A stretch of 64,000 nucleotides of DNA from Sulfurospirillum_A sp029027265 (GCA_029027265.1 CP093061.1:2796819-2860818), one strand, 5' to 3'. Numbered from the stretch's first letter, positions 8,062-17,222 are shown. Made by a program: numbers and translations. The notes: generated from the sequence alone by a model not told the origin.

Positions 8062-8292
8062 TGGAGAAGATCAAGATTTAGAGTTTTTACATTCATGAAA
8101 ATCAGAGGAGTTAAATGGCTTAATACAAACACTATTATTTGATAAAGATAGTGAAAGACTTACATAAAATTTGTCAATAACTGCTAACTACAAATAACAT
8201 AATCCAAATCATTCTAAGTATATCAACGAGATAATTGAGGAAATACAATTATTTGGTGGTAATACACTTGCAAATCGAGGAAGAGGTGGAAA
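8062..8292 (+). pseudogene. YaaW/UPF0174-like gene remnant
   Basis: Reading through stops gives EDQDLEFLHS, SEELNGLIQTLLFDKDSERLT and HNPNHSKYINEIIEEIQLFGGNTLANRGRGG, which follow the family pattern (DLEFL..., DKDG..., HSKYW..I..ELQ.FGGNT.AN..RGG). At least three in-frame stops interrupt it and the C-terminal half is gone. The 8293-8430 bases between this remnant and the next gene hold no convincing gene. Confidence 0.6.
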
Positions 8293-8430
8293 AAGTTTAA
8301 CAATGACAGGAGATGCTCCATTAACAAGAACAATGGCAGTTTTAAGACAACAATATCTTTATAAAGATGAAGTAAAAGATATCGAATTTTTAAAATGCTA
8401 TAATACTCTAAATAAATTAGAGGTTTTAAA

Positions 8431-8700
8431 ATGGCAATTATTTCAATGTTTTATGGAATTATCATCTCAATGTACTATTTTGACAATAAAAAACATAAAC
8501 TAGCTCACATACATGTAAAATATCAAGGTGAACAAGCTATCTTTACTATTCCAGAAGGAAAAATGCTTGAGGGTAATATGAAAACAAGCAAAAGAAAACT
8601 TGTTGAAGCATGGATAGAAATTCATCAAGATGAGTTAATGGCTGATTGGGAATTAGCAATCAGTGGTGAAGAGATTTTTAAAATTGAACCTTTAAGGTAG
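8431..8700 (+). CDS. DUF4160 protein, partner of DUF2442
   Basis: 89 residues: MAIISMFYGIIISMYYFDNKKHKLAHIHV pattern with the conserved His pair (AHIHV) and the EAW...H..EL..DW region of DUF4160. The family is typically encoded directly before a DUF2442 gene, as here with a 10-base gap, and the pair is widely suspected of being a toxin-antitoxin-like module; activity is unproven. A TATAAT at 8399-8404 could be the -10 box. Confidence 0.8.
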   Translation: MAIISMFYGIIISMYYFDNKKHKLAHIHVKYQGEQAIFTIPEGKMLEGNMKTSKRKLVEAWIEIHQDELMADWELAISGEEIFKIEPLR

Positions 8701-8710
8701 GAGTGAAACT

Positions 8711-8947
8711 ATGACACCAAATATTACAGATGTAAAAGCACAAGATAATTATGAAATTTTACTTTCTTTTGAAAATGGAGAGATAAAAGTTTTTGATATG
8801 AAACCCTATATTGACAAAGGTTTTTTCAAACAACTGCAAGACAAAACTTACTTCAAAACAGTAAAACCTCATTTTGATTCTATTCAATGGGCAAATGGTC
8901 AAGACTTATCCTCTGACACATTGTACCTTGATAGCCACTCAGCATAA
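8711..8947 (+). CDS. DUF2442 protein, partner of DUF4160
   Basis: 78 residues with the DUF2442 pattern: ITDVKAQDNYEILLSFENGEIKVFDMKPY, then FKQL and IQWANGQDLSSDTLYLDS. Small alpha-beta protein, probably the regulatory or antitoxin partner of the preceding gene. Its last codons enter an attC (GCATAAC at 8942) that is itself interrupted by IS1182. A second, broken copy of its 3' part lies at 6350-6476. Confidence 0.8.
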   Translation: MTPNITDVKAQDNYEILLSFENGEIKVFDMKPYIDKGFFKQLQDKTYFKTVKPHFDSIQWANGQDLSSDTLYLDSHSA

Positions 8948-8956
8948 CAAAACATA
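8942..8956 (+). other. attC left end, interrupted by IS1182
   Basis: GCATAACAAAACATA is the left core and first bases of an attC. The right part resumes at 10747 after the insertion sequence. Confidence 0.6.
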
Positions 8957-10746
8957 GAGACTGTGAAATAACTAAATAACAGTCTCATAAATTATAAAAA
9001 TAACAACATAAACATCATAACATTAACCATCTTTAAACTCCTAAAACTGTATAATACACTAAGAATAGTTCGTAATATAGGGATTTAAAGAGGTATTTAT
9101 GAGTGATAAATATAAAGAGGGATTAAACCGTAATCAACAACTACTTTTTCCTCCAAGTCTTGATGAGTATGTAGATGAGAATAACCCAGTAAGAGCAATA
9201 GATGATTATGTGTCACTCTTAGATTTAAAAAGATTAGGTTTTAACGATACATCTAACTCTCTATCTGGTCAAAAATCTTATGCACCTGAGTTACTATTAA
9301 AAATATATATCTATGGTTATTTCAATAAAATACGAAGTTCTCGTAATCTTGAAAAAGAAAATGCAAGAAACGTAGAATTAATGTGGCTAACATTAGGACT
9401 TAAACCAACCTATAAAACAATAGCAGACTTCAGAAAAGATAATCCTAAAGCTCTTAAACAAGTGTTTAAAGAGTTTATACTTTTATGCAAAGGCATAGGA
9501 CTTATTGGAGGAGAAATAGTAGGACTAGATGGAGCATTTTTAAGAGCTAATGCATCTAAAAATACTCTTATAATGAAAAGAACTGTAGATGAATCTATCA
9601 AAAAAGCAGAGTCATCTATACAAGAGTATTTGACTACTTTAGAATATAGTGATGAAGAAACAACTACAAATAAACTTTCTAAAAATCTTCCTCGTAATTT
9701 AGAAAAACTCTTAAAAAAAAGCAAAATCTCAATCTGATTTAGCACTTCTTAAAAGTTTCAATAAAACTCAGTACAATCGTACTGACCCAGATGCAAGCAT
9801 AATGAGTAAACCTGCTCATAATTTAATGGCTTATAATTCACAGATATGCGTAGACGATAAGTATAAGTTTATAGTAGCTACTGATGTTACATCATCAGGC
9901 TCAGATAAACAAGAGCTTCATAAGATGGCTTTACAAACTAAAGAAGTTATAGATAATCCAGATCTAATAATAACAGCAGATAAAGGCTATTCTTCAGCAG
10001 TTGAGATTACTGGGTGCCCTTGGGGTAAAAAATGTATTGATGATGGTATCAATACAGTAGTACCTCTAGTAAGAATAGGTCAAGAACTAAAAAACAAAGG
10101 TAAGTTCACTAAAGATATGTTTATCTACGATAAAAACAAAGATGCTTATGTATGCCCTAACAATAAACTAATATCAAGAACTTCATATTTAAATCAATCA
10201 TATGCTCGTACTATGTACTTGTATAGAAGTTCTCAAACTGACTGTAATGCCTGCCCAATCAAAGATAAATGTTTAGGTGAAAAGACTAAAACTAAACAGA
10301 CTCAAAGATGGGAACATCAAGAGCTACTTGACAACTATAATGCCAATATGCAAACTGATAAATCAAAAGCAATAATTAAAAAACGAAGTTCTATAGTTGA
10401 ACATCCATTTGGAACAATCAAAAGAAGTTTGGGCTGGGATCACTTCTTGGTAAGAAGTAAAAAGAAAGTAGCTGGTGAAAATGCTCTTATCATGTTTACC
10501 TATAATTTTAAACGCTTACTTAATCTGATAGGGATAACTCTGTTTAGAAAACTGATGATAGCCATTCAAGATGGAGACCTGAGCAGTATAAGAGAAGAGA
10601 TAGCTCTTTATATCGCTAGTTTTAGGCTTTATATGGCTAAAATTATTTCAAATATATTTATGGTACAATTTAGGCAAAGTAATTGCCTATAATTGAGTAG
10701 GACTTAGAAAATTATGAGTTATGGGGTTTGATTATTTCACAGTCTC
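8957..10746 (+). mobile_element. IS1182-family insertion sequence inserted in an attC
   Basis: Terminal inverted repeats GAGACTGTGAAATAA (8957-8971) and its complement ending at 10746; 1790 bp, encoding one transposase. The left flank GCATAACAAAACATA and right flank CTTGAGACAAATAAG rejoin to a normal attC when the element is removed. No target duplication is obvious, which fits insertion into a palindromic hairpin. Confidence 0.85.
9099..10692 (+). CDS. IS1182-family transposase, frameshifted at an A8 run
   Basis: N-terminal DUF772-like domain (LLKIYIYGYFNKIRSSRNLE) reads to 9737; the C-terminal DDE part (ADKGYSS, CNACPIKDKCLG, EHPFGTIKRSLGWDHF) reads from about 9721 to 10692. The frame changes at A8 followed by GC (9713-9720): the downstream frame is +1. 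Full length would be about 530 residues, normal for IS1182. It may be an inactivating indel, transcriptional slippage, or a sequencing error. Confidence 0.8.
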
Positions 10747-10801
10747 CTTGAGACAAATAAGTAACTTAGTCAAGACTTATTTCTCAAGATAGTCGTTATA
10801 T
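10747..10801 (+). other. attC right part, continued from 8956
   Basis: CTTGAGACAAATAAGT pairs with ACTTATTTCTCAAG around AACTTAGTCAAG, then GATAGTCGTTATAT with right core at 10795-10801. This is the last recognisable attC of the array. Confidence 0.7.
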
Positions 10802-10819
10802 TCATATAGGAGAATCAAA

Positions 10820-11257
10820 TTGAATTTAGAATGGTCATACAACTGTGATAATGTTAATTGGGATGAATTATCAAATTTATACAAAATTGCACCACTTGGA
10901 GATAAAAAACCAAGTAATTTAAAAATTGCATTTTCAAATAGTATGTTTAAATGTTTTGTCTATTCAGATAAAACACTTGTTGGTGTCGGTAGAGCTTTAG
11001 CAGATGGAATTGATTGTTCATATATTTGTGATGTTGCAATACACCCTGATGCTCAAGGTAAAGGGATAGGAAAAAGTATAGTTAATAAACTTATTGGATT
11101 ATCTAAAGGTCATAGTAAGATAATATTATATTCAAATCCAGGAAAAGAAAAATTTTATTCAAAATTAGGATTTGATAGAATGAATACAGCAATGGCTATA
11201 TTTAAAAATAAAGAACAAGCAATAGAGTCACAACTCACAAGAAAAAACACCTTATGA
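10820..11257 (+). CDS. GNAT-family N-acetyltransferase
   Basis: 145 residues from a TTG start with AGGAGAA eight bases upstream. The acetyl-CoA loop is AQGKGIGKSIVNKL and the following strands (ILYSNPGKEKFYSKLGFDRM) are typical of the small GNATs that acetylate amines or amino acids. The substrate is not predictable. It is the last cassette-like gene; no attC follows it and it overlaps the next gene by ATGA. Confidence 0.85.
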   Translation: MNLEWSYNCDNVNWDELSNLYKIAPLGDKKPSNLKIAFSNSMFKCFVYSDKTLVGVGRALADGIDCSYICDVAIHPDAQGKGIGKSIVNKLIGLSKGHSKIILYSNPGKEKFYSKLGFDRMNTAMAIFKNKEQAIESQLTRKNTL

Positions 11258-11829
11258 ATAAAATAACAAACGATTCAAAAAGACTATTAGTACTCAATAA
11301 GCCTAAGAGTTATTTGGTTACACGTTCAGACGATCTTGGGCGAAAAACAGTTTACACTCTTTTACCAGATTGGGCTTTTACTGAAGGATGGATGCCCATT
11401 GGACGCCTTGATTTAGATTCCAAAGGGCTTCTATTGTTTACAACTAACGGTCAAATAAACAACTCGTTGACCAAACCTAGAAGTTGCATTAAAGTATACG
11501 AAATTTGGGTCAGAGGTCACGTAACAGATGAACATATTGCAGAGGCTTTAAAAGGAGTCCAAAACAAGCACGGTCTACTAAAAGCTCTTGTGGTCGAGAA
11601 AATAAGTTTTGGTGGAGCGAAAACAAAACTCAAAGTTGTAATTGACGAAGGGAAAAATCGGCATATTCGCCGACTTTTTGGGGCGCTAAAAGACCCAAAA
11701 TTTGGAACACCATTAAAGGTTTTAGACTTGAAACGAATAAGCATCGGCAGTTTTAAACTTGACATTGAAATTGGTAAGTGGCGTTACCTTTCACTAGAAG
11801 AAGAGAGAATGCTAATTAAAAATTTATAA
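11254..11829 (+). CDS. RsuA/RluE-family rRNA pseudouridine synthase
   Basis: 191 residues, without the N-terminal S4 domain, as in RluE. The catalytic motif GRLDLDSKGLLLFTTNG carries the essential Asp; KVYEIWVRG and EGKNRHIRRLFGAL are the other conserved blocks. It isomerises a uridine in rRNA. Composition is closer to the core genes to its right, so it probably marks the chromosome side of the array boundary, though its 4-bp overlap with the GNAT gene is curious. Confidence 0.85.
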   Translation: MNKITNDSKRLLVLNKPKSYLVTRSDDLGRKTVYTLLPDWAFTEGWMPIGRLDLDSKGLLLFTTNGQINNSLTKPRSCIKVYEIWVRGHVTDEHIAEALKGVQNKHGLLKALVVEKISFGGAKTKLKVVIDEGKNRHIRRLFGALKDPKFGTPLKVLDLKRISIGSFKLDIEIGKWRYLSLEEERMLIKNL

Positions 11830-11922
11830 AGTATTGAATCTTTGATTTTTTAACTTTTATCTTTCATCATTTATTTATGAAAATTACTATATAATGAAAA
11901 TATTAATATTAGGAATTTATAA

Positions 11923-12150
11923 ATGGCTAAAGCAAACACTTCAAGTGTAGATACAAAAAACGGCGACAAAATTGCAGCATTTGGAACACAACAGAAAGCA
12001 GCAATAAAAGCTAGTTTTGGACCAAATGACACAGAAAAAAAAGATCAAGTTATAAATGCTAGAAAAGCAGGTAACGTAGAAGCTAAAAAAGCAAAAGCTA
12101 AAAAAAGAGCTAAAATGGCAAAAGATTCAAAAAAGAAGAATAAAAAGTGA
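11923..12150 (+). CDS. small Lys/Ala-rich basic protein
   Basis: 75 residues; Ala/Lys-rich tail (AKKAKAKKRAKMAKDSKKKNKK region) suggests nucleic-acid binding. TATAAT at 11890-11895 and AGGAA before the ATG support expression. The function is unknown. The tail resembles that of the 33-residue protein at 38602. Confidence 0.6.
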   Translation: MAKANTSSVDTKNGDKIAAFGTQQKAAIKASFGPNDTEKKDQVINARKAGNVEAKKAKAKKRAKMAKDSKKKNKK

Positions 12151-12227
12151 GAAAAACAGAAGTTCGCTTCATGCTTCAGTCGCGAGGAATTTTTGCTGGG
12201 CTTTGCTCAGTAAAAAGGGAATATTAA

Positions 12228-13094
12228 GTGAAAAACAGAGTCACAGTAGCTCACTCTCCTGACGCTGATGATATCTTTATGTACTATGCCATCAAATTTG
12301 GCTGGGTAACTCTTAAAGACGTAGAGTTTGAGAACATAGCTTTAGACATAGAAACACTTAACGTAGAAGCTTTAAAAAATACTTACGATGTTAGTGCAAT
12401 TAGTTTTGCTCTTTATCCTAAAGTCCGTCAAGAGTATGCACTTTTAAAAACTGCTGTTAGTTTTGGTGAGGGATATGGTCCAAAAGTTGTTAAACTAAAG
12501 GACAAAAAACTAAAACGAAATTTCAAGGTAGCTTTGAGCGGTGAACACACTACAAATGCTATGCTTTTTAGGATTTACTATCCGGAAGCTAGAGTTATTT
12601 ACAAAAATTTTTTAGAAATTGAAAATGCCGTTTTAAACGGCGAGGTTGACGCAGGAGTTTTAATACACGAAAGCATACTTACTTACAATGACAAACTTGA
12701 AGTAGAGAAAGAGCTTTGGGACATTTGGGTTGAGCTTAGTGGTGGAGATTTACCTCTTCCTCTTGGTGGTATGGCACTTCGTCGCTCAATTCCAATCAAC
12801 AAAGCTATTGACTATGAAAACACGCTCATAAAAGCGGTAAAAGTAGCCACAACTCACGCAAAACCACTCTCAAAAATGTTAATAGAACGTGCCCTAATTA
12901 GAGTTGATGCTCCTACACTAGAGAAGTACTTAAGCCTTTACGCAAATGCTGACTCTATTGAGCTAAATGAAATTCAATTTACTGCAATTAACAAACTCTT
13001 TGAAATTGGCTTTAAAAATGGCTTTTACGATACCCTCATAAAAGCAGAAAATTTTTTAATTCCAAGTGAATATGCAGAGTTGAGGAACACTTAA
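12228..13094 (+). CDS. mqnD: 1,4-dihydroxy-6-naphthoate synthase MqnD
   Basis: Converts cyclic dehypoxanthinyl futalosine to 1,4-dihydroxy-6-naphthoate in the futalosine route to menaquinone, the route used by Campylobacterota. 288 residues; starts with the family pattern VAHSPDADDIFMYYAI and has DVSAISFALYP and LPLGGMALRRSI. Cytoplasmic periplasmic-binding-protein fold. Followed immediately by fliQ. GTG start. Confidence 0.92.
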   Translation: MKNRVTVAHSPDADDIFMYYAIKFGWVTLKDVEFENIALDIETLNVEALKNTYDVSAISFALYPKVRQEYALLKTAVSFGEGYGPKVVKLKDKKLKRNFKVALSGEHTTNAMLFRIYYPEARVIYKNFLEIENAVLNGEVDAGVLIHESILTYNDKLEVEKELWDIWVELSGGDLPLPLGGMALRRSIPINKAIDYENTLIKAVKVATTHAKPLSKMLIERALIRVDAPTLEKYLSLYANADSIELNEIQFTAINKLFEIGFKNGFYDTLIKAENFLIPSEYAELRNT

Positions 13095-13361
13095 TTGGAA
13101 GCCAAATTAATAGGATTAGGCGTTGAAACATTTAAATTAGCACTTATGATGGCTATGCCTATGCTTATGGCAGGTCTTATTGCGGGTCTTGCTATCTCTA
13201 TTTTTCAAGCAACAACTCAAATCAATGAGATGACTCTTAGTTTTGTTCCAAAAATCATACTTGTTATTCTAGTGGCAATTTTTACTATGCCTTGGATGAT
13301 GAATATGATGATAGAGTTTACTCACAGAGTTATAACCATGATTCCAGAATTTATCTTCTGA
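13095..13361 (+). CDS. fliQ: flagellar export apparatus protein FliQ
   Basis: 88 residues, two hydrophobic helices, with LALMMAMPMLMAGLIAGLAISIFQATTQINEMTLSFVPK pattern of FliQ (split here only for length). It is part of the FliPQR export gate in the flagellar basal body. TTG start abutting mqnD. Its TGA shares a base with the murB ATG. Confidence 0.93.
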   Translation: MEAKLIGLGVETFKLALMMAMPMLMAGLIAGLAISIFQATTQINEMTLSFVPKIILVILVAIFTMPWMMNMMIEFTHRVITMIPEFIF

Positions 13362-14137
13362 TGAAGCTGATAAATTTACAAACATACACAAGTATTCACA
13401 TAGGTCCATCTTTACATGTAGAGGTTATTAATGAGCCTATACATGTAGAAACTTTTTTGCTCGGTGGTGGAAACAACCTTTTAGTCTCTCCAAACCCTCC
13501 AAAAATGGCTATGCTTGGCAAGGTATTTGACTTTGTACATGTAAAAGAGAACCTCTTACATGTAGGTGGTGCAACTCCTAGTGGGAAAATTCTCTCTTAC
13601 GCAAAAAAATACAACATAAAAAACTTTGAACTTATGCAAAAACTTCCAGGAACTCTTGGAGGCATTATAAAAATGAATGCTGGGCTAAAAGAGTGGGAAA
13701 TCTTTAATCATCTTGTTTCAGTAAAAACAGAAGATGGTTGGATAAAAAAAGAAGATATAGAGTTTGGATATAGACATACAAACATCATAGGAACTATTTA
13801 CGAAGCAACATTTAAAGTAAATAAAGGTTTTGATAATACTCTTTTAGAAATGTTTAAGGTTTTTAGAAATAATCAACCAAAAGAGCCAAGTGCTGGAAGT
13901 TGTTTTAAAAATCCACCTAATAATTTTGCTGGTAAACTTCTCGATGTTTCTGGTTTAAAAGGATTTAAGATTGGAAATATGGCATTTTGCGAAACTCATG
14001 CAAATTTTCTTGTAAATCTTGGTAATGGGACTTTTGAAGATGCCATAAAACTCATAAAGCTCGCAAAAAGCAAAGTATTTGAAAAAAGTGGGATTAAGTT
14101 AGAATTAGAAATAAAAATTGTAGATAAAAAGCTATAG
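13361..14137 (+). CDS. murB: UDP-N-acetylenolpyruvoylglucosamine reductase MurB
   Basis: Reduces enolpyruvyl-UDP-GlcNAc to UDP-MurNAc with NADPH and FAD in peptidoglycan synthesis. Start at ATG 13361 (TGATG overlap with fliQ). 258 residues, the short type IIa/Campylobacterota form. FAD-binding LLGGGNNLLVSP, GATPSGKILSYAKK and LPGTLGG; AGSCFKNP holds the catalytic Ser. The gene contains four TACATGTA octamers. Confidence 0.93.
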   Translation: MKLINLQTYTSIHIGPSLHVEVINEPIHVETFLLGGGNNLLVSPNPPKMAMLGKVFDFVHVKENLLHVGGATPSGKILSYAKKYNIKNFELMQKLPGTLGGIIKMNAGLKEWEIFNHLVSVKTEDGWIKKEDIEFGYRHTNIIGTIYEATFKVNKGFDNTLLEMFKVFRNNQPKEPSAGSCFKNPPNNFAGKLLDVSGLKGFKIGNMAFCETHANFLVNLGNGTFEDAIKLIKLAKSKVFEKSGIKLELEIKIVDKKL

Positions 14138-14150
14138 ATGCCTACTAAGT

Positions 14151-15128
14151 TTAAAAACTAGTTTTAGGATTTATATTTATTTCATCTAAAGAAGCAAATC
14201 TCTTTAGTCTGTAAGCTTCAATTGCACATCTTCCTATCATCGCTGCATTATCCGAACAAAACTGCATATCAGCTACGTGTAAATTCATATTGTGAATTTT
14301 ACATAATTTGTCTATTTCACCTCGTAGGTATTTGTTTGCACTTGCTCCTCCAACTATGGCAAAGTTTTCAAAACTTCTATTTTCAAGTACCTTTTTTAGT
14401 TTATGAGTAAGATGTTTTGTAGCTATGTACTGAAAAGAAGCACAAATATCATCTTTAGATTCAGGAGCATCTTGCACGGCTAGACGTACTTGATTTTTCA
14501 ACCCTGAGTAACTAAAAGCAAGTTTTGGAGTTCTTAAAAGTGGCACTGTAAAATTAAACTTTTTCTCATCACCTTCTTGTGCAGATTCTTCTACTACTGG
14601 TCCTCCTGGGTAACCAAGCCCAAGCATTTTTGCTACTTTATCGAAACTCTCACCAAAACTATCGTCGAGTGCAGTTGCTAGGACTTCAATGTTGTCATAG
14701 TTCTCTACATGTAGCAGTTGCGTATGTCCTCCTGAGACAAGAAGAACAAGCATAGGAAAAGTAGTTTTAGGTTTATTTATGAAAAGTGAATAGATATGAC
14801 CTTTTAGGTGATTTATAGGAAGCAGTGGAATATCTAAAGAAATACTAAGAGCTTTTGCCATACAGACGCCCTCAACTAATGTAACTGAGAGTCCCGGCTC
14901 ATTAGTCACAGCTACTGCTTTTAAATCTTTAAAGTACTCTTCGCACTCTTCAAGTATGTTTGGCAAAGCAATAGCATGAAGACGGGCTGCAAGTTCAGGA
15001 ACTACGCCACCATACTTTGAGTGGTCTATCTCTTGGGAAATTTTCTTGTGAAAAAGAAGTTTAGCGTCACTTAGGCGTGTAATTGCGATGGAACTATCAT
15101 CACAACTACTCTCAATGCTTAGTATCAT
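14151..15128 (-). CDS. tsaD: tRNA threonylcarbamoyladenosine transferase TsaD
   Basis: Transfers threonylcarbamoyl to A37 of ANN-decoding tRNAs with TsaB/TsaE. 325 residues. MILSIESSCDDSSIA start, metal-binding NHLKGHIYS, SGGHTQLL and the C-terminal GGASANKYLR and CSDNAAMIG motifs are all present. It converges on murB and overlaps the upstream peptidase gene by four bases. Confidence 0.95.
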   Translation of the reverse strand: MILSIESSCDDSSIAITRLSDAKLLFHKKISQEIDHSKYGGVVPELAARLHAIALPNILEECEEYFKDLKAVAVTNEPGLSVTLVEGVCMAKALSISLDIPLLPINHLKGHIYSLFINKPKTTFPMLVLLVSGGHTQLLHVENYDNIEVLATALDDSFGESFDKVAKMLGLGYPGGPVVEESAQEGDEKKFNFTVPLLRTPKLAFSYSGLKNQVRLAVQDAPESKDDICASFQYIATKHLTHKLKKVLENRSFENFAIVGGASANKYLRGEIDKLCKIHNMNLHVADMQFCSDNAAMIGRCAIEAYRLKRFASLDEININPKTSF

Positions 15129-16438
15129 TTAAACTCTACTAAAAACATGCCTAGAAATTTATTTTTAACTTTGCTATCGTAGACTTCTACTCTAAATCTT
15201 TTGCCGTCTTTATCTATAGAAAATCTTTTTAAAATATACTTTTTTCTTACATTCAAACCTGATTCATTTTTATGTTTTTTGTTTACATAACCTATTACAT
15301 TTATACGAAGACGTTTGTCTACTTGAACATTAAAATACTTTTTTACTTCTACTAAACTTCCTAGTGACACAATTCTTATCTTACCATCTACATTTACTTT
15401 GATATTACCATCAAATTCATCATAAGCTAGGTATTGAGGTACGAGTGTTGTTAATTTTCTATTGCCATAGTAGACTATATATCTACCTTTTTCTTCAATA
15501 ACTGTCATCACAGGAGAGCTAGGTTTAAACGTAATTTTTGCACCCTTCTCCACTGGGAAATATGTAATACGTGAGCGAATACGTGAAAGAGGTATAAAGA
15601 TTTTTTTGTCGTTAAAAGAGATAAAAATATCGTTATCTATAACATTTTTTAAATCTTTTGCATTTAAATCAAACTCTCTTTCATACTCAATACCCATGAT
15701 ATCCATAAACTTTTCTAATGCTAACAATTTATAATAAACTCTTTCATGAACAGGAAGTGCTTTACTAGACTCATTTCCAAATGAAGATTTTCCCTCACTT
15801 ATCGCATAGTAAGTCAGAGTTTTACTCATCTCTTTCTCTTCATAAGTGTTTTTTAGATGCGTTTTAGTATCTTTTGTATGAAAAATATGCTCTTTTTTAA
15901 GTAAATTTTTGTTTATATAAGCATCTACTTCGTGAGCAATTTCCAAAAGATTGCCGTACTTGACACCCTCTATGAACGCTTGGTCTATGATTGTAGCTTG
16001 TCCCCATTTACCTGGACGATGATTTTTATCTACATACTTTTCTCTATAAAATCCGCTTCCATCATGAAGATTAATAACCACTTTTACACTATCATCTTTT
16101 ATAATTTTTTTCATCTTCTCTATTGAATGATAATCATGGTCGTTTATTGAAAGCTTTGCAAACTTTCTATTCATGTCCCCATAAGGTCCACGGCTTCGTC
16201 TAATTATTGAGTAAAAGTTGAAATTTGGGACAATCCAAACGGAACCTTTTGTAATTTTGTAGTGAGTTGAGAGTAAAGATGCTGCCATAAAACCACCTGG
16301 CTCATCTCCTTGAATCCCACCTACTATAAGAAGTCTATTATTGTCATTTGTCTCACCTTTTTTGATAAGAGTAAAATCAAATCCACCTGCGAAAACCAGT
16401 CCTGTAAAAAGGATAAATATACTAAATAATCTTAACAT
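15125..16438 (-). CDS. M99-family peptidoglycan DL-carboxypeptidase (Csd4/Pgp1-like)
   Basis: Trims muramyl tripeptides to dipeptides in the Campylobacterota cell wall; in Helicobacter and Campylobacter it is needed for helical shape. Start at ATG 16438 (MLRLFSIFILFTG) gives a signal peptide. The zinc motif is GGIQGDEPGG, with Gln replacing the usual His as in Csd4, and INLHDGSGFY supplies the His. About 437 residues, normal. It overlaps the end of the M15 peptidase gene, so the two are co-expressed. Confidence 0.88.
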   Translation of the reverse strand: MLRLFSIFILFTGLVFAGGFDFTLIKKGETNDNNRLLIVGGIQGDEPGGFMAASLLSTHYKITKGSVWIVPNFNFYSIIRRSRGPYGDMNRKFAKLSINDHDYHSIEKMKKIIKDDSVKVVINLHDGSGFYREKYVDKNHRPGKWGQATIIDQAFIEGVKYGNLLEIAHEVDAYINKNLLKKEHIFHTKDTKTHLKNTYEEKEMSKTLTYYAISEGKSSFGNESSKALPVHERVYYKLLALEKFMDIMGIEYEREFDLNAKDLKNVIDNDIFISFNDKKIFIPLSRIRSRITYFPVEKGAKITFKPSSPVMTVIEEKGRYIVYYGNRKLTTLVPQYLAYDEFDGNIKVNVDGKIRIVSLGSLVEVKKYFNVQVDKRLRINVIGYVNKKHKNESGLNVRKKYILKRFSIDKDGKRFRVEVYDSKVKNKFLGMFLVEFK

Positions 16439-17168
16439 GCCAAGGCTCAAATCTAACTCCATCTTTATTGTTTATTGTGTATCTCATAGATATATATGAT
16501 AGTCTTTGAAGTCTCCAAAACTCTTTAGTTCTTGCAAAAGAGATTGTAAAATTCTTATATCCCCAGCCTTTTTTACCTACATCAAAATCACCTATTGAGT
16601 GATATGAATAAGCAGGAGGAGCAAGAGAACGAGAAGCTAAAGTGATATTTCCTTTTGTTCTTTTTACCTTGTTGAAGTATAGATTCATTTGTTTAGGAAT
16701 TCCTCTTACTCCAGAAGTAAGAACCAAAGACTTACCTACATCAGATATTATTCTTTCATAAGAGTTATCAGAGTGTCCTTTAAAAAGATAGTGTCCCGTA
16801 CGAGGAATTTTCATAACATCTTTTTTTGCTATATTTGTTGTAAGAGTTGGCATGGTTTTTTTACCATAGAAACCATGTTTACTTGGATCTGCATAAAAAA
16901 TTTCTTCAATGAGTACTAACTCTTGTGGTGTGAATTTTCCTATCTTAGAGTACTTTGCGGCAACTTTGAGCATACCATCAAATGATAAAATATTAAAATT
17001 TCCATAACCTACATGCCTTTTTACAAGTTCTATTTTTTTTTGTACATGTACAAAAGAAGGCACTTGATCATCTCTTAACCAAATAACATCACTTTCATTC
17101 TTTTGTGTATTTGCCATTGCCGAGACAGAACCTGCCGCAATAAGTCCTAAAAATGTACGTCTGCGCAT
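16422..17168 (-). CDS. Tat-exported M15/VanY-type D,D-carboxypeptidase-like protein
   Basis: 248 residues. N-terminus MRRRTFLGLIAAGSVSAMA is a twin-arginine-type signal. The C-terminal half has the M15 zinc pattern: YHSIGDFDVG (His and Asp) and RFEPWHV (Glu and His). It should cut peptidoglycan stem peptides in the periplasm. Co-transcribed with the Csd4-like gene and tsaD (all minus strand, overlapping), so it is plausibly part of the same shape-determining set. Confidence 0.82.
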   Translation of the reverse strand: MRRRTFLGLIAAGSVSAMANTQKNESDVIWLRDDQVPSFVHVQKKIELVKRHVGYGNFNILSFDGMLKVAAKYSKIGKFTPQELVLIEEIFYADPSKHGFYGKKTMPTLTTNIAKKDVMKIPRTGHYLFKGHSDNSYERIISDVGKSLVLTSGVRGIPKQMNLYFNKVKRTKGNITLASRSLAPPAYSYHSIGDFDVGKKGWGYKNFTISFARTKEFWRLQRLSYISMRYTINNKDGVRFEPWHVKII

Positions 17169-17222
17169 CTTTCACCTAATATTATATTTTTTGTTATATT
17201 TAAGCATTTATTATACCACAAC

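Noticed and set aside
9099..9737. Stand-alone short transposase
   Set aside because: The second half continues in another frame at once; treated as one frameshifted gene.
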